Shown here piece after piece: positions 1 through 9,264 of a stretch of DNA of 64,000 bases. A model generated the notes under the pieces. That model saw only the letters and a list, made by a program, of their open reading frames with translations. It searched no databases and was not told the DNA's origin. Each line of letters begins with the position of its first letter. Within the stretch, counting starts at the first letter, position 1. The stretch comes from Stenotrophomonas humi (GTDB lineage Bacteria > Pseudomonadota > Gammaproteobacteria > Xanthomonadales > Xanthomonadaceae). The position numbers and the translations under genes are program-made. The stretch spans positions 107,494-171,493 of the forward strand of contig NZ_LDJI01000027.1 of assembly GCF_001431415.1 (NCBI RefSeq), given 5' to 3'.

Positions 1-2245
1 ACTCCTGCCAATCCTCGCCATTGGCGACCATCGGTTCCATGCGACGTGGCGCGGCGGCCATGCGTGCCGGGCGATAGCCCGATGACGGCGCGGCGACAAC
101 CGCTGCAGGCCTGGCGTTGGCGGCCACGGCGGCAGGGCGTGAGGTCGTGGTCACGCGGAACGCGGCGACCGCTTCGTTGAGCAGCAGTGCCTGTTCTTCC
201 ATCGCGCGGGCAGCAGCGGTGGCTTCTTCCACCAGCGCAGCGTTCTGCTGGGTGGTTTCATCCATCTGCACCACGGTCTGATTGACCTGCTCGATACCAG
301 CCGACTGCTCCTGCGAGGCGGCCGAGATCTCGGCCATGATGTCGGTGACGCGCTGCACCGAGGCGACGATCTCGCCCATGGTGGTGCCTGCCTGATGCAC
401 CAGTGCCGAGCCTTCGCCGACCTTGCCGACGGAGTCTTCAATCAGCCCCTTGATCTCCTTGGCGGCACCGGCCGAGCGCTGCGCCAGCGTGCGCACTTCC
501 GAGGCAACCACGGCGAAACCGCGACCCTGCTCACCGGCACGGGCTGCTTCCACCGCAGCATTCAGCGCCAGGATGTTGGTCTGGAAGGCGATGCCGTCAA
601 TGACCGAGATGATCTCGGCAATCTTCTTGGACGAGGCTTCGATGCCACTCATGGTGGTGACAACCTGCTGCACCACGTTGCCACCCTGGCTGGCGACGCC
701 ATGCGCGCCGATGGCGAGCTGGTTGGCCTGGCGGGCGTGTTCGGCATTCTGGCGCACGGTGGAGGTCAGCTCCTCCATCGAGGCGGCGGTCTCTTCCAGA
801 TTGGCGGCCTGCTGCTCGGTGCGGCGCGACAGGTCGTTGTTGCCGGTAGCGATCTCGGTGGCTGCCAGGTTGATGCTGGACGCCGCATTCTGGATGCGAC
901 CGACAATGCTGGCCAGCTGATCAACGGTGGCATTGGCGTCATCGCGCATCTGTGCGAACACGCCGTTGAACTGGCCGTCCATGCGCACCGTGAGGTCACC
1001 CTGTGCAAGCGCCTGCAGCACCTGCGACACCTTGGCCAGGTTGCCGTCTGCGGTTTCCATCAGGTGATTCAAGCCGCTCACCATGTTGCGGAAATCGTAC
1101 TGGTAGCGGTTCAGATCACCCCGCTGGGTGAAGTCACCCGCCGCAGCGGCGCCAGCCAGGCGCGTGATTTCGGTATTGATCGAGGACAGGCTGGCCTTGA
1201 TGCCGTCCACGGCCTCGGTCATCACCGCGCTCTCGCCGGGCAGGCGGTCGATGTCCATGCTCATGTCGCCAATCGAGTAGCGCTTCAGGACGTCCAGCAT
1301 GTGCAGGATGGTGTTTACCTGCGATGCCACCAGATCATTGGTGGAGTGGATCATCTGCCCGTACTCGCCGGGGAATGCACTTTCGTCCATGCGGTAGCTG
1401 ATGGTGCCTGCGTCGTGCTGGCGGGCCATTTCGCCCTGTGCGGCGATTACCGCCTGCAACTGCGTCTGCATGCGCTGCATCGACGACAGCAGCTTGCCTA
1501 CTTCGTCGCGGCGCGAGGCATCGATGCGGCGATCCAGCTTGCCGACGGAAACATCATCGGCCACGCGGACGGCTTCTTCCAGCGGCACCATGATCGCGCG
1601 GATGATCACCCATGCCAGCAGGGCTGCCAGCACCAGTGCCAGCGCCAGGACACCAAACACCGTAAGCAACGAGCGGGTATGGGCCTGTTTGGATTCAGCG
1701 GTCTGCTTGCTCAACTGCGTCTGGTTGTACTGCGAGAGCTGCTTGAGCTGGTTGAACAGATCGCGGCGCAACATGCGCGATTCATCACTGGAAATGGTGC
1801 GCGCGGTGTCGAAATCGTCCAGCGCGATGGCGGCGGAGATGCGCTCATGCGCACCGAAGTAGGCAGCGCGAAGCGTCTTTACCTTGTCGTACAGCTGCTG
1901 CTCTTCCTTGGTGCTTGCGGTTTCGATGCTGTCATACGCTTTTTCTTCGGCTTCGATCAGGGCGCGGGTTTCCGCCATGCGCTTGTCATAGTCGGCCAGC
2001 TGCGTCGCGTTGCCCTGGTAACTCAACTGGGCCTGTTCGAAAGTACGAAATTCACCCAGCTGGGCGCGCATTTCGCCCAGATGCTGCACTGAGGGCATCC
2101 AGTTGCTGCTGACCTCTTCGATCTGGCGCTCAGCCACACCCAGGCGCCACACCGAGAACAGGCCCAGCAGCAGGGTGAGCAGGCCGGTGGAACAGAAAGC
2201 CACCAACAGCTTCCGCGTGATCGACAGGTTCTGGAACCATTTCAT
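1..2245 (-). CDS. methyl-accepting chemotaxis protein (3' end outside window)
   Basis: Inner-membrane chemoreceptor that controls CheA through CheW. About 748 residues are present and the stop lies beyond position 1. The protein begins [17 protein letters not shown], a typical MCP opening with a first membrane segment, followed by a four-helix-type periplasmic domain (roughly residues 35-190), a second membrane segment (about 190-215), HAMP-like repeats and a long coiled coil. The conserved hairpin tip ([20 protein letters not shown]) lies near residues 555-600. Glu/Gln-rich methylation helices flank it. After the signalling domain comes an Ala/Pro/Arg-rich tail. The start is the ATG at 2243-2245. 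A sigma-28 type promoter lies 121 bp upstream, so transcription is probably FliA-dependent. The ligand cannot be told from sequence. Confidence 0.95.
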   Translation of the reverse strand, partial: MKWFQNLSITRKLLVAFCSTGLLTLLLGLFSVWRLGVAERQIEEVSSNWMPSVQHLGEMRAQLGEFRTFEQAQLSYQGNATQLADYDKRMAETRALIEAEEKAYDSIETASTKEEQQLYDKVKTLRAAYFGAHERISAAIALDDFDTARTISSDESRMLRRDLFNQLKQLSQYNQTQLSKQTAESKQAHTRSLLTVFGVLALALVLAALLAWVIIRAIMVPLEEAVRVADDVSVGKLDRRIDASRRDEVGKLLSSMQRMQTQLQAVIAAQGEMARQHDAGTISYRMDESAFPGEYGQMIHSTNDLVASQVNTILHMLDVLKRYSIGDMSMDIDRLPGESAVMTEAVDGIKASLSSINTEITRLAGAAAAGDFTQRGDLNRYQYDFRNMVSGLNHLMETADGNLAKVSQVLQALAQGDLTVRMDGQFNGVFAQMRDDANATVDQLASIVGRIQNAASSINLAATEIATGNNDLSRRTEQQAANLEETAASMEELTSTVRQNAEHARQANQLAIGAHGVASQGGNVVQQVVTTMSGIEASSKKIAEIISVIDGIAFQTNILALNAAVEAARAGEQGRGFAVVASEVRTLAQRSAGAAKEIKGLIEDSVGKVGEGSALVHQAGTTMGEIVASVQRVTDIMAEISAASQEQSAGIEQVNQTVVQMDETTQQNAALVEEATAAARAMEEQALLLNEAVAAFRVTTTSRPAAVAANARPAAVVAAPSSGYRPARMAAAPRRMEPMVANGEDWQE

Positions 2246-2365
2246 TGCAGGCGCCTCCATTGGCATTTCGCGCTACGCACAGGCCCGGTGCACCTGCGGA
2301 AATATCGGTTGATTGAGCAAGGCGGCGGGGGCGCCTTTGTGGTGCGGAAACCACGACGTGCTGAG

Positions 2366-2392
2366 GTATCGGCGACCAGTGAGGGTTCTTGA
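2366..2392 (-). promoter_or_regulatory. putative sigma-28 (FliA) promoter of the MCP gene
   Basis: Read on the minus strand: TCAA, a 15-nt spacer, then GCCGATAC. The enterobacterial FliA consensus is TAAA-N15-GCCGATAA, so 3 of 4 and 7 of 8 positions match with exact spacing. It is 121 bp upstream of the MCP start. The motC promoter in this window has the same TCAAGA opening, which supports the call. Confidence 0.55.
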
Positions 2393-2723
2393 GCGACTGA
2401 GAGGAGCGCTGCTGAACGGCGTTCAGGCGGCGATTCGACGCGTGCGCGGTGGCACGGAATACCAACGCTTCCGCGGTCGGTTTCCCTTGCCTGCGGCGGG
2501 GCTGGATCGGTGTTGCTCCAACTGCACGCCGCGTGCTCAGCCCAGAACGATCCACCGCATGTCGGGCACGTCCGCCCGCGAGCGGATGGCGGTGGGCTTT
2601 CCATGGATCGGTTTCGCTCTCAGCACAGGGCCGTGGACGAGGTCATGTGGACGAGACCCTGTCGCTGCGCCGAGCCGACGCGTCGCTGCCGTATATCGCG
2701 CATGCTGTCCCGTCACCTGGGAG

Positions 2724-2745
2724 GAGGCGGCCCGCAAACCGCCTC
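2724..2745 (-). terminator. weak GC hairpin after cheA
   Basis: GAGGCGG and CCGCCTC form a perfect 7-bp stem with an 8-nt loop about 84 bp beyond the cheA stop. No T-run follows on the minus strand, so it could be a Rho-dependent or stabilising hairpin rather than an intrinsic terminator. Confidence 0.3.
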
Positions 2746-2828
2746 CCTTCACCCGGCAGACCGGAGGAAGGGAGCGGTGGACTTCCGCTTCGCGGGAGAT
2801 TTCCGTGAGGAGCTGGTGCTTGGCGGCC

Positions 2829-4811
2829 TCAAGCCGCCTGGGGCATACGTAGCGAACGTACCAGACCGCCGATGTCGACGATCAACGCGACGCGGCCGTC
2901 GCCAAGGATGGTGGCGCCGGAGACACCACCGATGCGGCGATAGTTGTTCTCGATGTTCTTGACTACCACCTGCTGCTGGCCGAGCAGTTCGTCCACTTCC
3001 AGCGCGATCTTCTGGCCATCGCTCTCGACCACCACCACCAGCGGATCGGCGTGGCTGCTGTCTCGGTATCCGTAGTGCTGGCCCAGGGCAAGAATCGGCA
3101 GGTACTCGCCGCGCACGCGCAGCACGCGGCCTTCGCCGCCCATGGTGCGGATATCTTCGGCCTGTGGCTGCAGTGCTTCGAGCACGTACGCCAGCGGCAG
3201 GATCAAGGTCTCGCCAGCGACCGAAACGGTCATGCCGTCGAGGATGGCCAGCGTCAGGGGCAGGCGGATCAGCACGCGGGTGCCGGCGCCGGTGCGGCTT
3301 TCCAGCTGGACTTCGCCGCCGAGTGCCTGGATGTTGCGACGGACCACGTCCATGCCGACACCACGGCCGGACAGATCGGTGACCGCGTCGGCAGTGGAGA
3401 AGCCCGGTTGGAAAATCAGGTCCCACACCTGTGAATCAGTGGGATTGTCAGGAACGTTGAGGCCACGTTCGAGGGCTTTGGCCAGGATCTTGTCGCGGTT
3501 CAGGCCGCGGCCGTCGTCGCTGACCTCGATCACGATATGACCGCCCTGATGTGAGGCTGCCAGGGTGATGGTGCCGGTTTCTTCCTTGCCGGCCTCGCGC
3601 CGCACGTCCGGCATTTCCAGGCCGTGATCGATCGAGTTGCGGACCAGATGTACGAGTGGGTCGGCGATCTTTTCGATCAGGCCCTTGTCGAGCTCGGTGC
3701 CTTCACCGATGGTGCGCAGGCGCACCTGTTTGCCGAGGCGACTGGAAAGGTCGCGGACCAGACGCGGGAAACGGCGGAACACCGCATCCACCGGCAACAT
3801 GCGCACGCCGATGACGGCTTCCTGCAGGTCGCGGGTATTGCGCTCCAGCAGATCGAGGCCGGCGAGCAGCTGCTCGGCATGTGCCGGATCCAGGCCACCG
3901 GAAACCTGCTTGAGCATGGCTTGGGTGATGACCAGCTCGCCCACCAGGTTGATCAGGGCATCGACCTTGTCAACGCTGACGCGGATGGAGGACTCGGCTT
4001 CGTGCGCAGGGGCGCCGCCTGCTGCGGGCTTGGAGGCGTCGCCGGCAGTGGCCGTCACTGATACCGGCTCGGGCTGCGCTGCTTCGATTGCCAGGCTCGG
4101 CGGTGCGGCAGGACGGATGTCCAGCTCGCAATCGTCCACCACCCAGGCAAAGGTGTCTTCGATGCGGCTGCGCGGCACCTTGCCGACCAGGCCAAGATCC
4201 CAGGCGAGATAGGCTTCCAGCGGATCGAGCTGCGCGAAGGCGGGCAGGCGTTGCATGCGAGGTTCGACATGCAGTGAACCCAGCGTTTCCAGTTCGCGGA
4301 TGATGCGCAGCGGGTCATTGCCACTCATGAACAGTGACGGCGCGGGCGCGAAACCGATCTGCCATGCGTCCGGCGTGTCATCTTCCTTGACGGCGGCAGC
4401 AACCTTGGCAGGGGATGGTGCTTGCCCGGACAACACCGCCTGCAGGCGGTCGGTCACGGCCTTGACCGCCGCCGGATCCGCTGCCTGGCCGTGCTCGGCC
4501 TCACGCAGCAGCGCGCGCAGCACGTCCACCGAGGCGAGCATCGCATCGACGGCGTTGCCGGCCAGGGCGCGCTTGCCGGAACGCAGCTCGTCCAGCAGCG
4601 TTTCAAGCACATGGGTCAGGCCGGCGATCGCATCGAAGCCGAACGTGCCGGCGCCACCCTTGATCGAGTGCGCGGCGCGGAAGACGGAGTTGATGATCTC
4701 CGGATCCTGCGCGCCATCTTCCAGGGCGAGCAGGCCGGCTTCCATCGCATCCAGCCCTTCGCGGCTTTCTTCAAAGAAGGTGGCGTGGAAGCGTTGCAGG
4801 TCCATGCTCAT
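2829..4811 (-). CDS. cheA: chemotaxis histidine kinase CheA (second copy)
   Basis: Cytoplasmic CheA, 660 residues: it autophosphorylates and passes phosphate to response regulators. Domain order: P1 HPt at 1-105 with the phospho-acceptor histidine H48 in AAHSIKGGAGTFGF; a P2-like middle domain around 150-225; a P3 dimerisation helix pair near 275-340 (DALINLVGELVITQAM); the HATPase with N-box LVRNSIDHGLE and G-box GFSTADAVTDLSGRGVGMD; and a C-terminal CheW-like P5 domain. It differs clearly from the other CheA at 9389-11215, for example by having a P2-like domain instead of the repeated linker motif. It lies 36 bp downstream of a CheY gene that follows a STAS gene, suggesting a separate signalling module. 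Two in-frame ATGs (4811, 4805) are possible starts. Confidence 0.95.
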   Translation of the reverse strand: MSMDLQRFHATFFEESREGLDAMEAGLLALEDGAQDPEIINSVFRAAHSIKGGAGTFGFDAIAGLTHVLETLLDELRSGKRALAGNAVDAMLASVDVLRALLREAEHGQAADPAAVKAVTDRLQAVLSGQAPSPAKVAAAVKEDDTPDAWQIGFAPAPSLFMSGNDPLRIIRELETLGSLHVEPRMQRLPAFAQLDPLEAYLAWDLGLVGKVPRSRIEDTFAWVVDDCELDIRPAAPPSLAIEAAQPEPVSVTATAGDASKPAAGGAPAHEAESSIRVSVDKVDALINLVGELVITQAMLKQVSGGLDPAHAEQLLAGLDLLERNTRDLQEAVIGVRMLPVDAVFRRFPRLVRDLSSRLGKQVRLRTIGEGTELDKGLIEKIADPLVHLVRNSIDHGLEMPDVRREAGKEETGTITLAASHQGGHIVIEVSDDGRGLNRDKILAKALERGLNVPDNPTDSQVWDLIFQPGFSTADAVTDLSGRGVGMDVVRRNIQALGGEVQLESRTGAGTRVLIRLPLTLAILDGMTVSVAGETLILPLAYVLEALQPQAEDIRTMGGEGRVLRVRGEYLPILALGQHYGYRDSSHADPLVVVVESDGQKIALEVDELLGQQQVVVKNIENNYRRIGGVSGATILGDGRVALIVDIGGLVRSLRMPQAA

Positions 4812-4847
4812 TGGCGCGGTATCCGTTGGTAAGGCAGGCAGGGCTGA

Positions 4848-5213
4848 TCAGCCCAGGACTTTCTGGACGGTAGCGACCAGCTGTTCGGGATTGAACGGCT
4901 TGACCAGCCAGCCGGTGGCACCGGCAGCCTTGCCTTCGGACTTCTTGTCGGCGGCCGATTCGGTGGTGAGCATCAGCATCGGCGTGAACTTGTAGTCCGG
5001 CAGCTGGCGCAGCTCGCGAATCAGCGAAATGCCGTCCATGTTGGGCATGTTCACGTCGGTCACCACCGCATTGAAGCGCTGGCCCTTGGCACGGCCCAGG
5101 GCGACGGCGCCGTCTTCGGCTTCTTCAACCGAAAAGCCGGCCGAGGTGAGGGCGAAAGACACCATCTGGCGCATTGACGCCGAGTCGTCTACCACCAGGA
5201 TTCGTGCGCTCAT
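4848..5213 (-). CDS. cheY: CheY-like single-domain response regulator
   Basis: 121-residue receiver domain with no output domain. The phospho-acceptor is D53 (VVTDVNMPNMDG), with the acidic pair D9/D10, the switch Thr at T83 and the conserved lysine K104 (LVKPF). The start ATG overlaps the stop of the upstream STAS gene as ATGA, so translation is coupled. Its neighbour downstream is the second CheA, its probable kinase. It is distinct from the flagellar-cluster CheY at 11839-12231 and may not be the motor-binding one. Confidence 0.93.
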   Translation of the reverse strand: MSARILVVDDSASMRQMVSFALTSAGFSVEEAEDGAVALGRAKGQRFNAVVTDVNMPNMDGISLIRELRQLPDYKFTPMLMLTTESAADKKSEGKAAGATGWLVKPFNPEQLVATVQKVLG

Positions 5214-5518
5214 GCAGCGTTCTCCACAGATCTCGTTGTGTCAGGGGTTGCTTCCAGACCCAGGGTCCGGAGCACGCCGAGCAAGCGCGCGGCGTCAAGG
5301 AAGGTTGCGGTCGCGTTGTCGAAGACGGTGGTATGGCCGGCCTGTTGGCGGGCCAGCACGAAGGCGCAGAGCACCTGCATGGCCGCGGTGTGTATCCGCG
5401 AAACCTCGCTTGCGTCCACGCGCAGTTCACCGCCTTGGCCAAGGTGCGGGGCCAATTGCTGTTTCAACTCGCTGGTGGTCTCGATACCGAGATCCTGCAA
5501 CAGCGCCACAGTGCTCAT
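5210..5518 (-). CDS. STAS-domain protein (anti-anti-sigma-like)
   Basis: 102-residue STAS domain protein. The core includes LRVDASEVSRIHTAAMQVL, which has the layout of the SpoIIAA phosphoserine region, although the usual DSSG-like motif is here SRIHTAA, so regulated phosphorylation is uncertain. The start is taken at the ATG at 5518 because GGAG lies 5 nt before it; a TTG five codons upstream is also open. It is co-translated with cheY (ATGA overlap) and precedes the second cheA. STAS proteins occur in some chemosensory clusters, where they can act as output proteins. That role here is inference. Confidence 0.75.
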   Translation of the reverse strand: MSTVALLQDLGIETTSELKQQLAPHLGQGGELRVDASEVSRIHTAAMQVLCAFVLARQQAGHTTVFDNATATFLDAARLLGVLRTLGLEATPDTTRSVENAA

Positions 5519-5814
5519 CGTCGCTCCGGACAAACGTTACTGGGAGGTTTAGCGGCGTTGCGCCGGGGATCTTTAGGGCACATAGGGAAATGCGGGACAG
5601 AGTGCCAACGGACGCACGGTTTGGCGCTTGCCTGTCCCATCGCGAAGCAATGGGCTGAGGGCTGGGCCAGGACGCCTTGCCGGCGGTTGGAGGCAGAGTC
5701 CAAGCCGCTCCTCCTCGATCCTCCGCTGTGCCATGCGCAAGGCAGGGGGCCTGGAGCCCAAGCGAGGTGCCAGCGAGTGGTGCGCCTGCCTCGCTCTGCA
5801 ATCCTCACCCCAAC

Positions 5815-6786
5815 TCACTGCAGCAGGCGCGTCGCATCCAGCAGGATCATCGGTTGGCTGCCGACGCGGGCGATGCCGCGGAACAGTTCGTTGGATATCT
5901 GGCAGATGCGGGCGGTGTCGGGTGGCTCGATCTGGGAATCGGTGAGGCTGGCGACGTCCTCGACGGCCGATACCCGCAGGCCCAGCACTTCGCCGTTTTC
6001 TTCAAGCACCACGATGCGGGTCTGCGGGTCTTCCGCTGTGGCTGCCATCTCCAGATGCAGGCACAGGTCCATTACCGGCACCACCTGGCCACGCAGGTTC
6101 ATGATGCCGAGCATGGATGCATCGGTGCCGCGCAGCGCCAGCAGTGGTACCGGCAGCACCACTTCCTGCACCTTCAGCAATTCCAGCGCATAGGTCTGTT
6201 GGCCGCAGCGCAGGCGCAGCCAGCGCGAGGCGCGTTCGCTGGCTCGGCGCTGTTGCGGGCCGGCGGCAGCATGGGCCTGGGCCTGCAGTTCCTGCCAGCT
6301 GCTGGGTCGTGCAGGGGCGGGCTGCGCACGGGCGATGGGCGCGCGTGCGGTGGAGGGCATCGGGGCGGGTGCGGGTGGCGTCACGCCCGCCGCCACATCG
6401 AAGGCGCTCTGCAGCGCAGGGCTGTCGACGTGCGCCAGTTTGGCGCTCTCTGCCGGCCCGGTTTCGTAGATGACTTCGTCGGGCAAGTCATCCCAGGTGG
6501 GCTCGGGGGTGTGCTCTGTCGTGGTATCAACCGTTGTCTGCGGAACCTCGGGCGGGACGTTATCCCAGCTGGGTTCCACTGAGCTTCCGGCTTTGGCCTG
6601 CATTGCCGCCAGCGCCTCCTCGAAAGCAGCCTCCAGTTCAGCACTGTCGCCGGGTACGCCGACGAGCGCGGTGGGTACGGGCAGCGAGATTGACGGGCCG
6701 TCGCTGACCGGGGCCTGCGCTGGTGCGGGAATGGCTTCGGCCAACAGTTCGTCGAGGTAGTCGTCCAAGGCGCCAGCGGTGCTCAT
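5815..6786 (-). CDS. CheW-domain protein with long Pro/Ala-rich N-terminus (ParP/CheW-like)
   Basis: 323 residues. The first half (about 1-165) is low-complexity Ala/Pro/Glu/Asp-rich and includes several W-D-(N/D)-(V/L)-P motifs (SWDNVPPE, TWDDLPDE). The C-terminal half is a CheW-like domain (RWLRLRCGQQTYALELLKV ... GIMNLRGQVVPVMDL). This architecture, immediately after a ParA-type ATPase gene (ATGA overlap) and after motCD, matches ParP, the adaptor that joins ParC to CheA arrays at cell poles. It could also serve as the CheW coupling protein; no separate short cheW is in the window. The start at 6786 is set by the overlap with the ParA stop. Confidence 0.8.
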   Translation of the reverse strand: MSTAGALDDYLDELLAEAIPAPAQAPVSDGPSISLPVPTALVGVPGDSAELEAAFEEALAAMQAKAGSSVEPSWDNVPPEVPQTTVDTTTEHTPEPTWDDLPDEVIYETGPAESAKLAHVDSPALQSAFDVAAGVTPPAPAPMPSTARAPIARAQPAPARPSSWQELQAQAHAAAGPQQRRASERASRWLRLRCGQQTYALELLKVQEVVLPVPLLALRGTDASMLGIMNLRGQVVPVMDLCLHLEMAATAEDPQTRIVVLEENGEVLGLRVSAVEDVASLTDSQIEPPDTARICQISNELFRGIARVGSQPMILLDATRLLQ

Positions 6787-7568
6787 GCGGCCTCCTGCTC
6801 CAGCGCGCGGCCATCCTCGCCAAGGATCCACTCCAGTGCGCGGCGATAGGCGGCGTGACCGCGACCGGGATAGTCATCACCCTGCATTGGCTGGGTGAGT
6901 CCTGCGGCATGGCTGATGCGGGTGTCCACCGGAATGGCGTCCTCCCAGACGCGGGCACCGTGCCGGTCCTGCATCTGTTTGAGGGTTTCGTTGCCGGCAC
7001 GGGTGCGGCGGTCGAACAGGGTGGGCAATACCGAGATCGGCAGGGCGCGCTTGCGCGAACGTTCCACCATTTCACCGGTGCGGACCATACCCTCGAGGCC
7101 ATGCAACGCCAGCGGTTCGGCCTGGGTGGGAATGATCAGGCGGTCGGCAGCGGCCAGCGCATTGATCATCAGCAAGCCGAGCGTGGGCGCGCAGTCCAGC
7201 AGGATGTAATCGTGGCGGTCGCCATGACGCGCAAACGCCTGCTGCAGGGCGAGGCCGAGGCCGGGCTGATTGGCGCTGCGTCGCTCCAGGGTGGCCAATG
7301 ACGCCTGCGCGCACAGGTAATCCAGGCCCGGGATATCGCTGGCCCGCGACAGGCTGGCGATCTCATGCGGTGGCGTGGCGAACAGCTCCTGCACCCCCTG
7401 CGGCACCGGCTCAAGCGGTACACCGAAGGCGCGGGTGAGCGAGGAGTGCGGGTCCAGGTCGATCAGTAGCACCTTGTGGCCGCGCGCGGCCAGGCCGCGG
7501 CCGAGCGACAGCGTGGTGGTGGTCTTGCCGACGCCACCTTTCTGGTTGGCAATGGCCCAGATACGCAT
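6783..7568 (-). CDS. ParA-family ATPase (ParC-like, chemotaxis array positioning)
   Basis: 261-residue ParA/MinD-type ATPase with a deviant Walker A near the N-terminus (NQKGGVGKTTTTLSL), Walker A' (LLIDLDPHSSL) and switch II (ILLDCAPTLG). In polar-flagellated bacteria, a ParA paralogue encoded next to motCD and a CheW-domain gene (ParC) places chemotaxis arrays at the pole. That role here follows from context. The ATG at 7568 is preferred: GGAG lies 7 nt upstream, whereas the TTG one codon earlier is too close. The start overlaps the motD stop (TGATG). Confidence 0.88.
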   Translation of the reverse strand: MRIWAIANQKGGVGKTTTTLSLGRGLAARGHKVLLIDLDPHSSLTRAFGVPLEPVPQGVQELFATPPHEIASLSRASDIPGLDYLCAQASLATLERRSANQPGLGLALQQAFARHGDRHDYILLDCAPTLGLLMINALAAADRLIIPTQAEPLALHGLEGMVRTGEMVERSRKRALPISVLPTLFDRRTRAGNETLKQMQDRHGARVWEDAIPVDTRISHAAGLTQPMQGDDYPGRGHAAYRRALEWILGEDGRALEQEAA

Positions 7569-8512
7569 CAATGAACTCCTTCGATGACAGCAGGCACCGC
7601 GCCGGTGGCAACGGGTGCGCCGCCTGCCGGTGTCGCGGTGTCGGTGCGGGTGCTGGCAGTGGTGTTGCCAACGCCCGGCAGGTCGGCGGCGGACGCCGAA
7701 TCGGCCAGGATGATGACCATCACCCGCCGGTTGCGATTGCGGCCGGCGGCTTGATCGTTGCTTTCGCGCGGGCGGAATTCGCCGTAACCGACCATCGCCA
7801 GTCGCGCCGGTTGCACGCCATGGTCGGCGAACAGGTGCACCACGCTCGCCGCACGGCCGGCGGACAATTCCCAGTTGGATGGGAACTGCGCCGTGGCGAT
7901 GGGCAGGTTGTCGGTGTGGCCTTCCACGCGCACGCCGTTGGGGGCGTCGAGCAGCACATCGGCGAGCTTGCCGAGCGTGTCGCGCGCGCCGACATCGAGT
8001 GCGGCCGAGCCGGTGCTGAAAAGAATGTCGCTGTTGATTTCAACTTCCAGCCAGAGTTCGGTGCGGCGCACCGTGATCACGCCCTGTTTGACCAGTGGCG
8101 CCAACGCCGAACTCAAGCGGTCGGCAATCTGGTTCAACTGGCGCTCGGCGCGGCGCAGTTGTTCCTGGTTGTGCGCGGACACCGGCATGCGCATATGCGA
8201 CGCCATCGACGGCAGCTGGGTGGGATCGGACATGGCGCCGCCGGTCATGCTGGGTGAGCGGATCACCGACGGGGTGTCATGACCACCGCCCTGGATCTGC
8301 ATGTTGCCGACCTGGACCTGGGTGATGGTGCGCGGCGCACCGCCGAATGCCGTGGACAGGGAGTCGGCCATCACCCGGTACTTGCCCTCGTTGAGCGAGG
8401 AGATGGCGTACATCACCACGAAAAAGGCGAGCAGCAGGGTCATCAGGTCGGCATAGGGAATGGCCCATGCTTCGTGATTGCCGTGCTCTTCGTGGCGCTT
8501 GCGACGTGCCAT
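7568..8512 (-). CDS. motD: flagellar stator protein MotD (MotB family)
   Basis: 314 residues. It has a cytoplasmic basic N-terminus, a single membrane helix with the proton-channel aspartate in the IPYADLMTLLLAFFVVMYA context, a linker, and a C-terminal OmpA-like peptidoglycan-binding domain (VEGHTDNLPI, followed by ELSAGRAASV and VGYGEFRP). An Ala/Thr-rich tail follows. It pairs with the MotA-like protein encoded 3 bp upstream and anchors the stator to the cell wall. The tight spacing with motC and the ParA gene shows one transcription unit. Confidence 0.93.
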   Translation of the reverse strand: MARRKRHEEHGNHEAWAIPYADLMTLLLAFFVVMYAISSLNEGKYRVMADSLSTAFGGAPRTITQVQVGNMQIQGGGHDTPSVIRSPSMTGGAMSDPTQLPSMASHMRMPVSAHNQEQLRRAERQLNQIADRLSSALAPLVKQGVITVRRTELWLEVEINSDILFSTGSAALDVGARDTLGKLADVLLDAPNGVRVEGHTDNLPIATAQFPSNWELSAGRAASVVHLFADHGVQPARLAMVGYGEFRPRESNDQAAGRNRNRRVMVIILADSASAADLPGVGNTTASTRTDTATPAGGAPVATGAVPAVIEGVH

Positions 8513-8515
8513 GGC

Positions 8516-9256
8516 TCAGTTCACGAACCCGGCCAGGCTGTTCTCGATGTTGCGCGGGTTCTCACCCTGGGCAATGGCGATCAGGCCTTCGATGACCATT
8601 TCGCGTTCACGGGTCGTGTGTGCGATCACGCCCTTGAGCTTGGCCGATACCGGCAGGAACAGCAGGTTGGCCGAGGCGATGCCGTAGATGGTGGCGGTGA
8701 ACGCGGCGGCGATGCCATGACCGAGCTTGCTTGGGTCAGCCAGGTTCTTCATCACCGCGATCAAGCCGAGCACGGCGCCAATGATGCCCAGCGTCGGCGC
8801 ATAGATGCCCATGCCCTCGAATACCTTGGTGGCGGCCAGATCCTGCTGCTCCTGGCTGCCCAGCTCGATTTCCATCATGTGGCGGATAGTGTCCGGCTCG
8901 ACGCCGTCGACCACCAGCTGCAGGCCCTTGCGGATGAACGCGTCGTCCTGCATTTCCACCTGCGGCTCCAGGCCGAGCAGGCCTTGGCGGCGGGCGATGT
9001 TGCTCCAGTCCACGATCTGCTGGATCAGCGCGCGCCGATCACTGACCGGCGGCTTGACCACCCAGCGCACGATCTTGAAGGCGTGCTTGAATACGGCCGG
9101 CGAGGTGTGCAGCAGGATCGCGGCGAGGGTGCCGACAATGACGATCACGAATGCGGCCGGCGACCACAGCGAGGACAGACCGGCACCCTTCAGGATGCTG
9201 CCGCCCACCAGTGAGAGCAGGGCGAGGAAAAGTCCAATGATGCTGAGTCGGTCCAT
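8516..9256 (-). CDS. motC: flagellar stator protein MotC (MotA family)
   Basis: 246 residues with four predicted membrane segments: N-terminal MDRLSIIGLFLALLSLVGG, one near 33-52, and a pair near 145-200 (GIYAPTLGIIGAVLGLIAVM and the IYGIASANLLFLPVSAKLKG region). The cytoplasmic loop carries the charged residues that interact with FliG. The proton-path proline lies in the YAPTLG segment. A sigma-28 type -10 element ends only 9 nt before the ATG, with no Shine-Dalgarno sequence, so the message may be leaderless. Confidence 0.93.
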   Translation of the reverse strand: MDRLSIIGLFLALLSLVGGSILKGAGLSSLWSPAAFVIVIVGTLAAILLHTSPAVFKHAFKIVRWVVKPPVSDRRALIQQIVDWSNIARRQGLLGLEPQVEMQDDAFIRKGLQLVVDGVEPDTIRHMMEIELGSQEQQDLAATKVFEGMGIYAPTLGIIGAVLGLIAVMKNLADPSKLGHGIAAAFTATIYGIASANLLFLPVSAKLKGVIAHTTREREMVIEGLIAIAQGENPRNIENSLAGFVN

Positions 9257-9264
9257 GGTGTTGG

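Larger units (their letters stand above)
2246..2828. other. 583-bp gap between MCP gene and cheA
   Basis: No convincing gene is seen on either strand; the open frames here have no recognisable domains and several overlap each other. The gap holds a sigma-28 type promoter for the MCP gene and a GC-rich hairpin just downstream of cheA, so it separates two transcription units. Confidence 0.6.

Noticed and set aside
395..2092. 565-codon open frame on the plus strand opposite the MCP gene
   Set aside because: Antisense to a clear MCP; the product is His/Gln/Arg-rich with no domain, a usual by-product of GC-rich codon use.
2292..2310. ACCGATAT close to the MCP start as a sigma-28 -10
   Set aside because: No -35-like bases at the right distance; the element at 2366-2392 fits much better.
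5757..5772. Sigma-54-like TGGCACCTCGCTTGGG on the minus strand upstream of the STAS gene
   Set aside because: The -12 GC is GG, and it is about 240 bp from the gene; too weak to list as a promoter.
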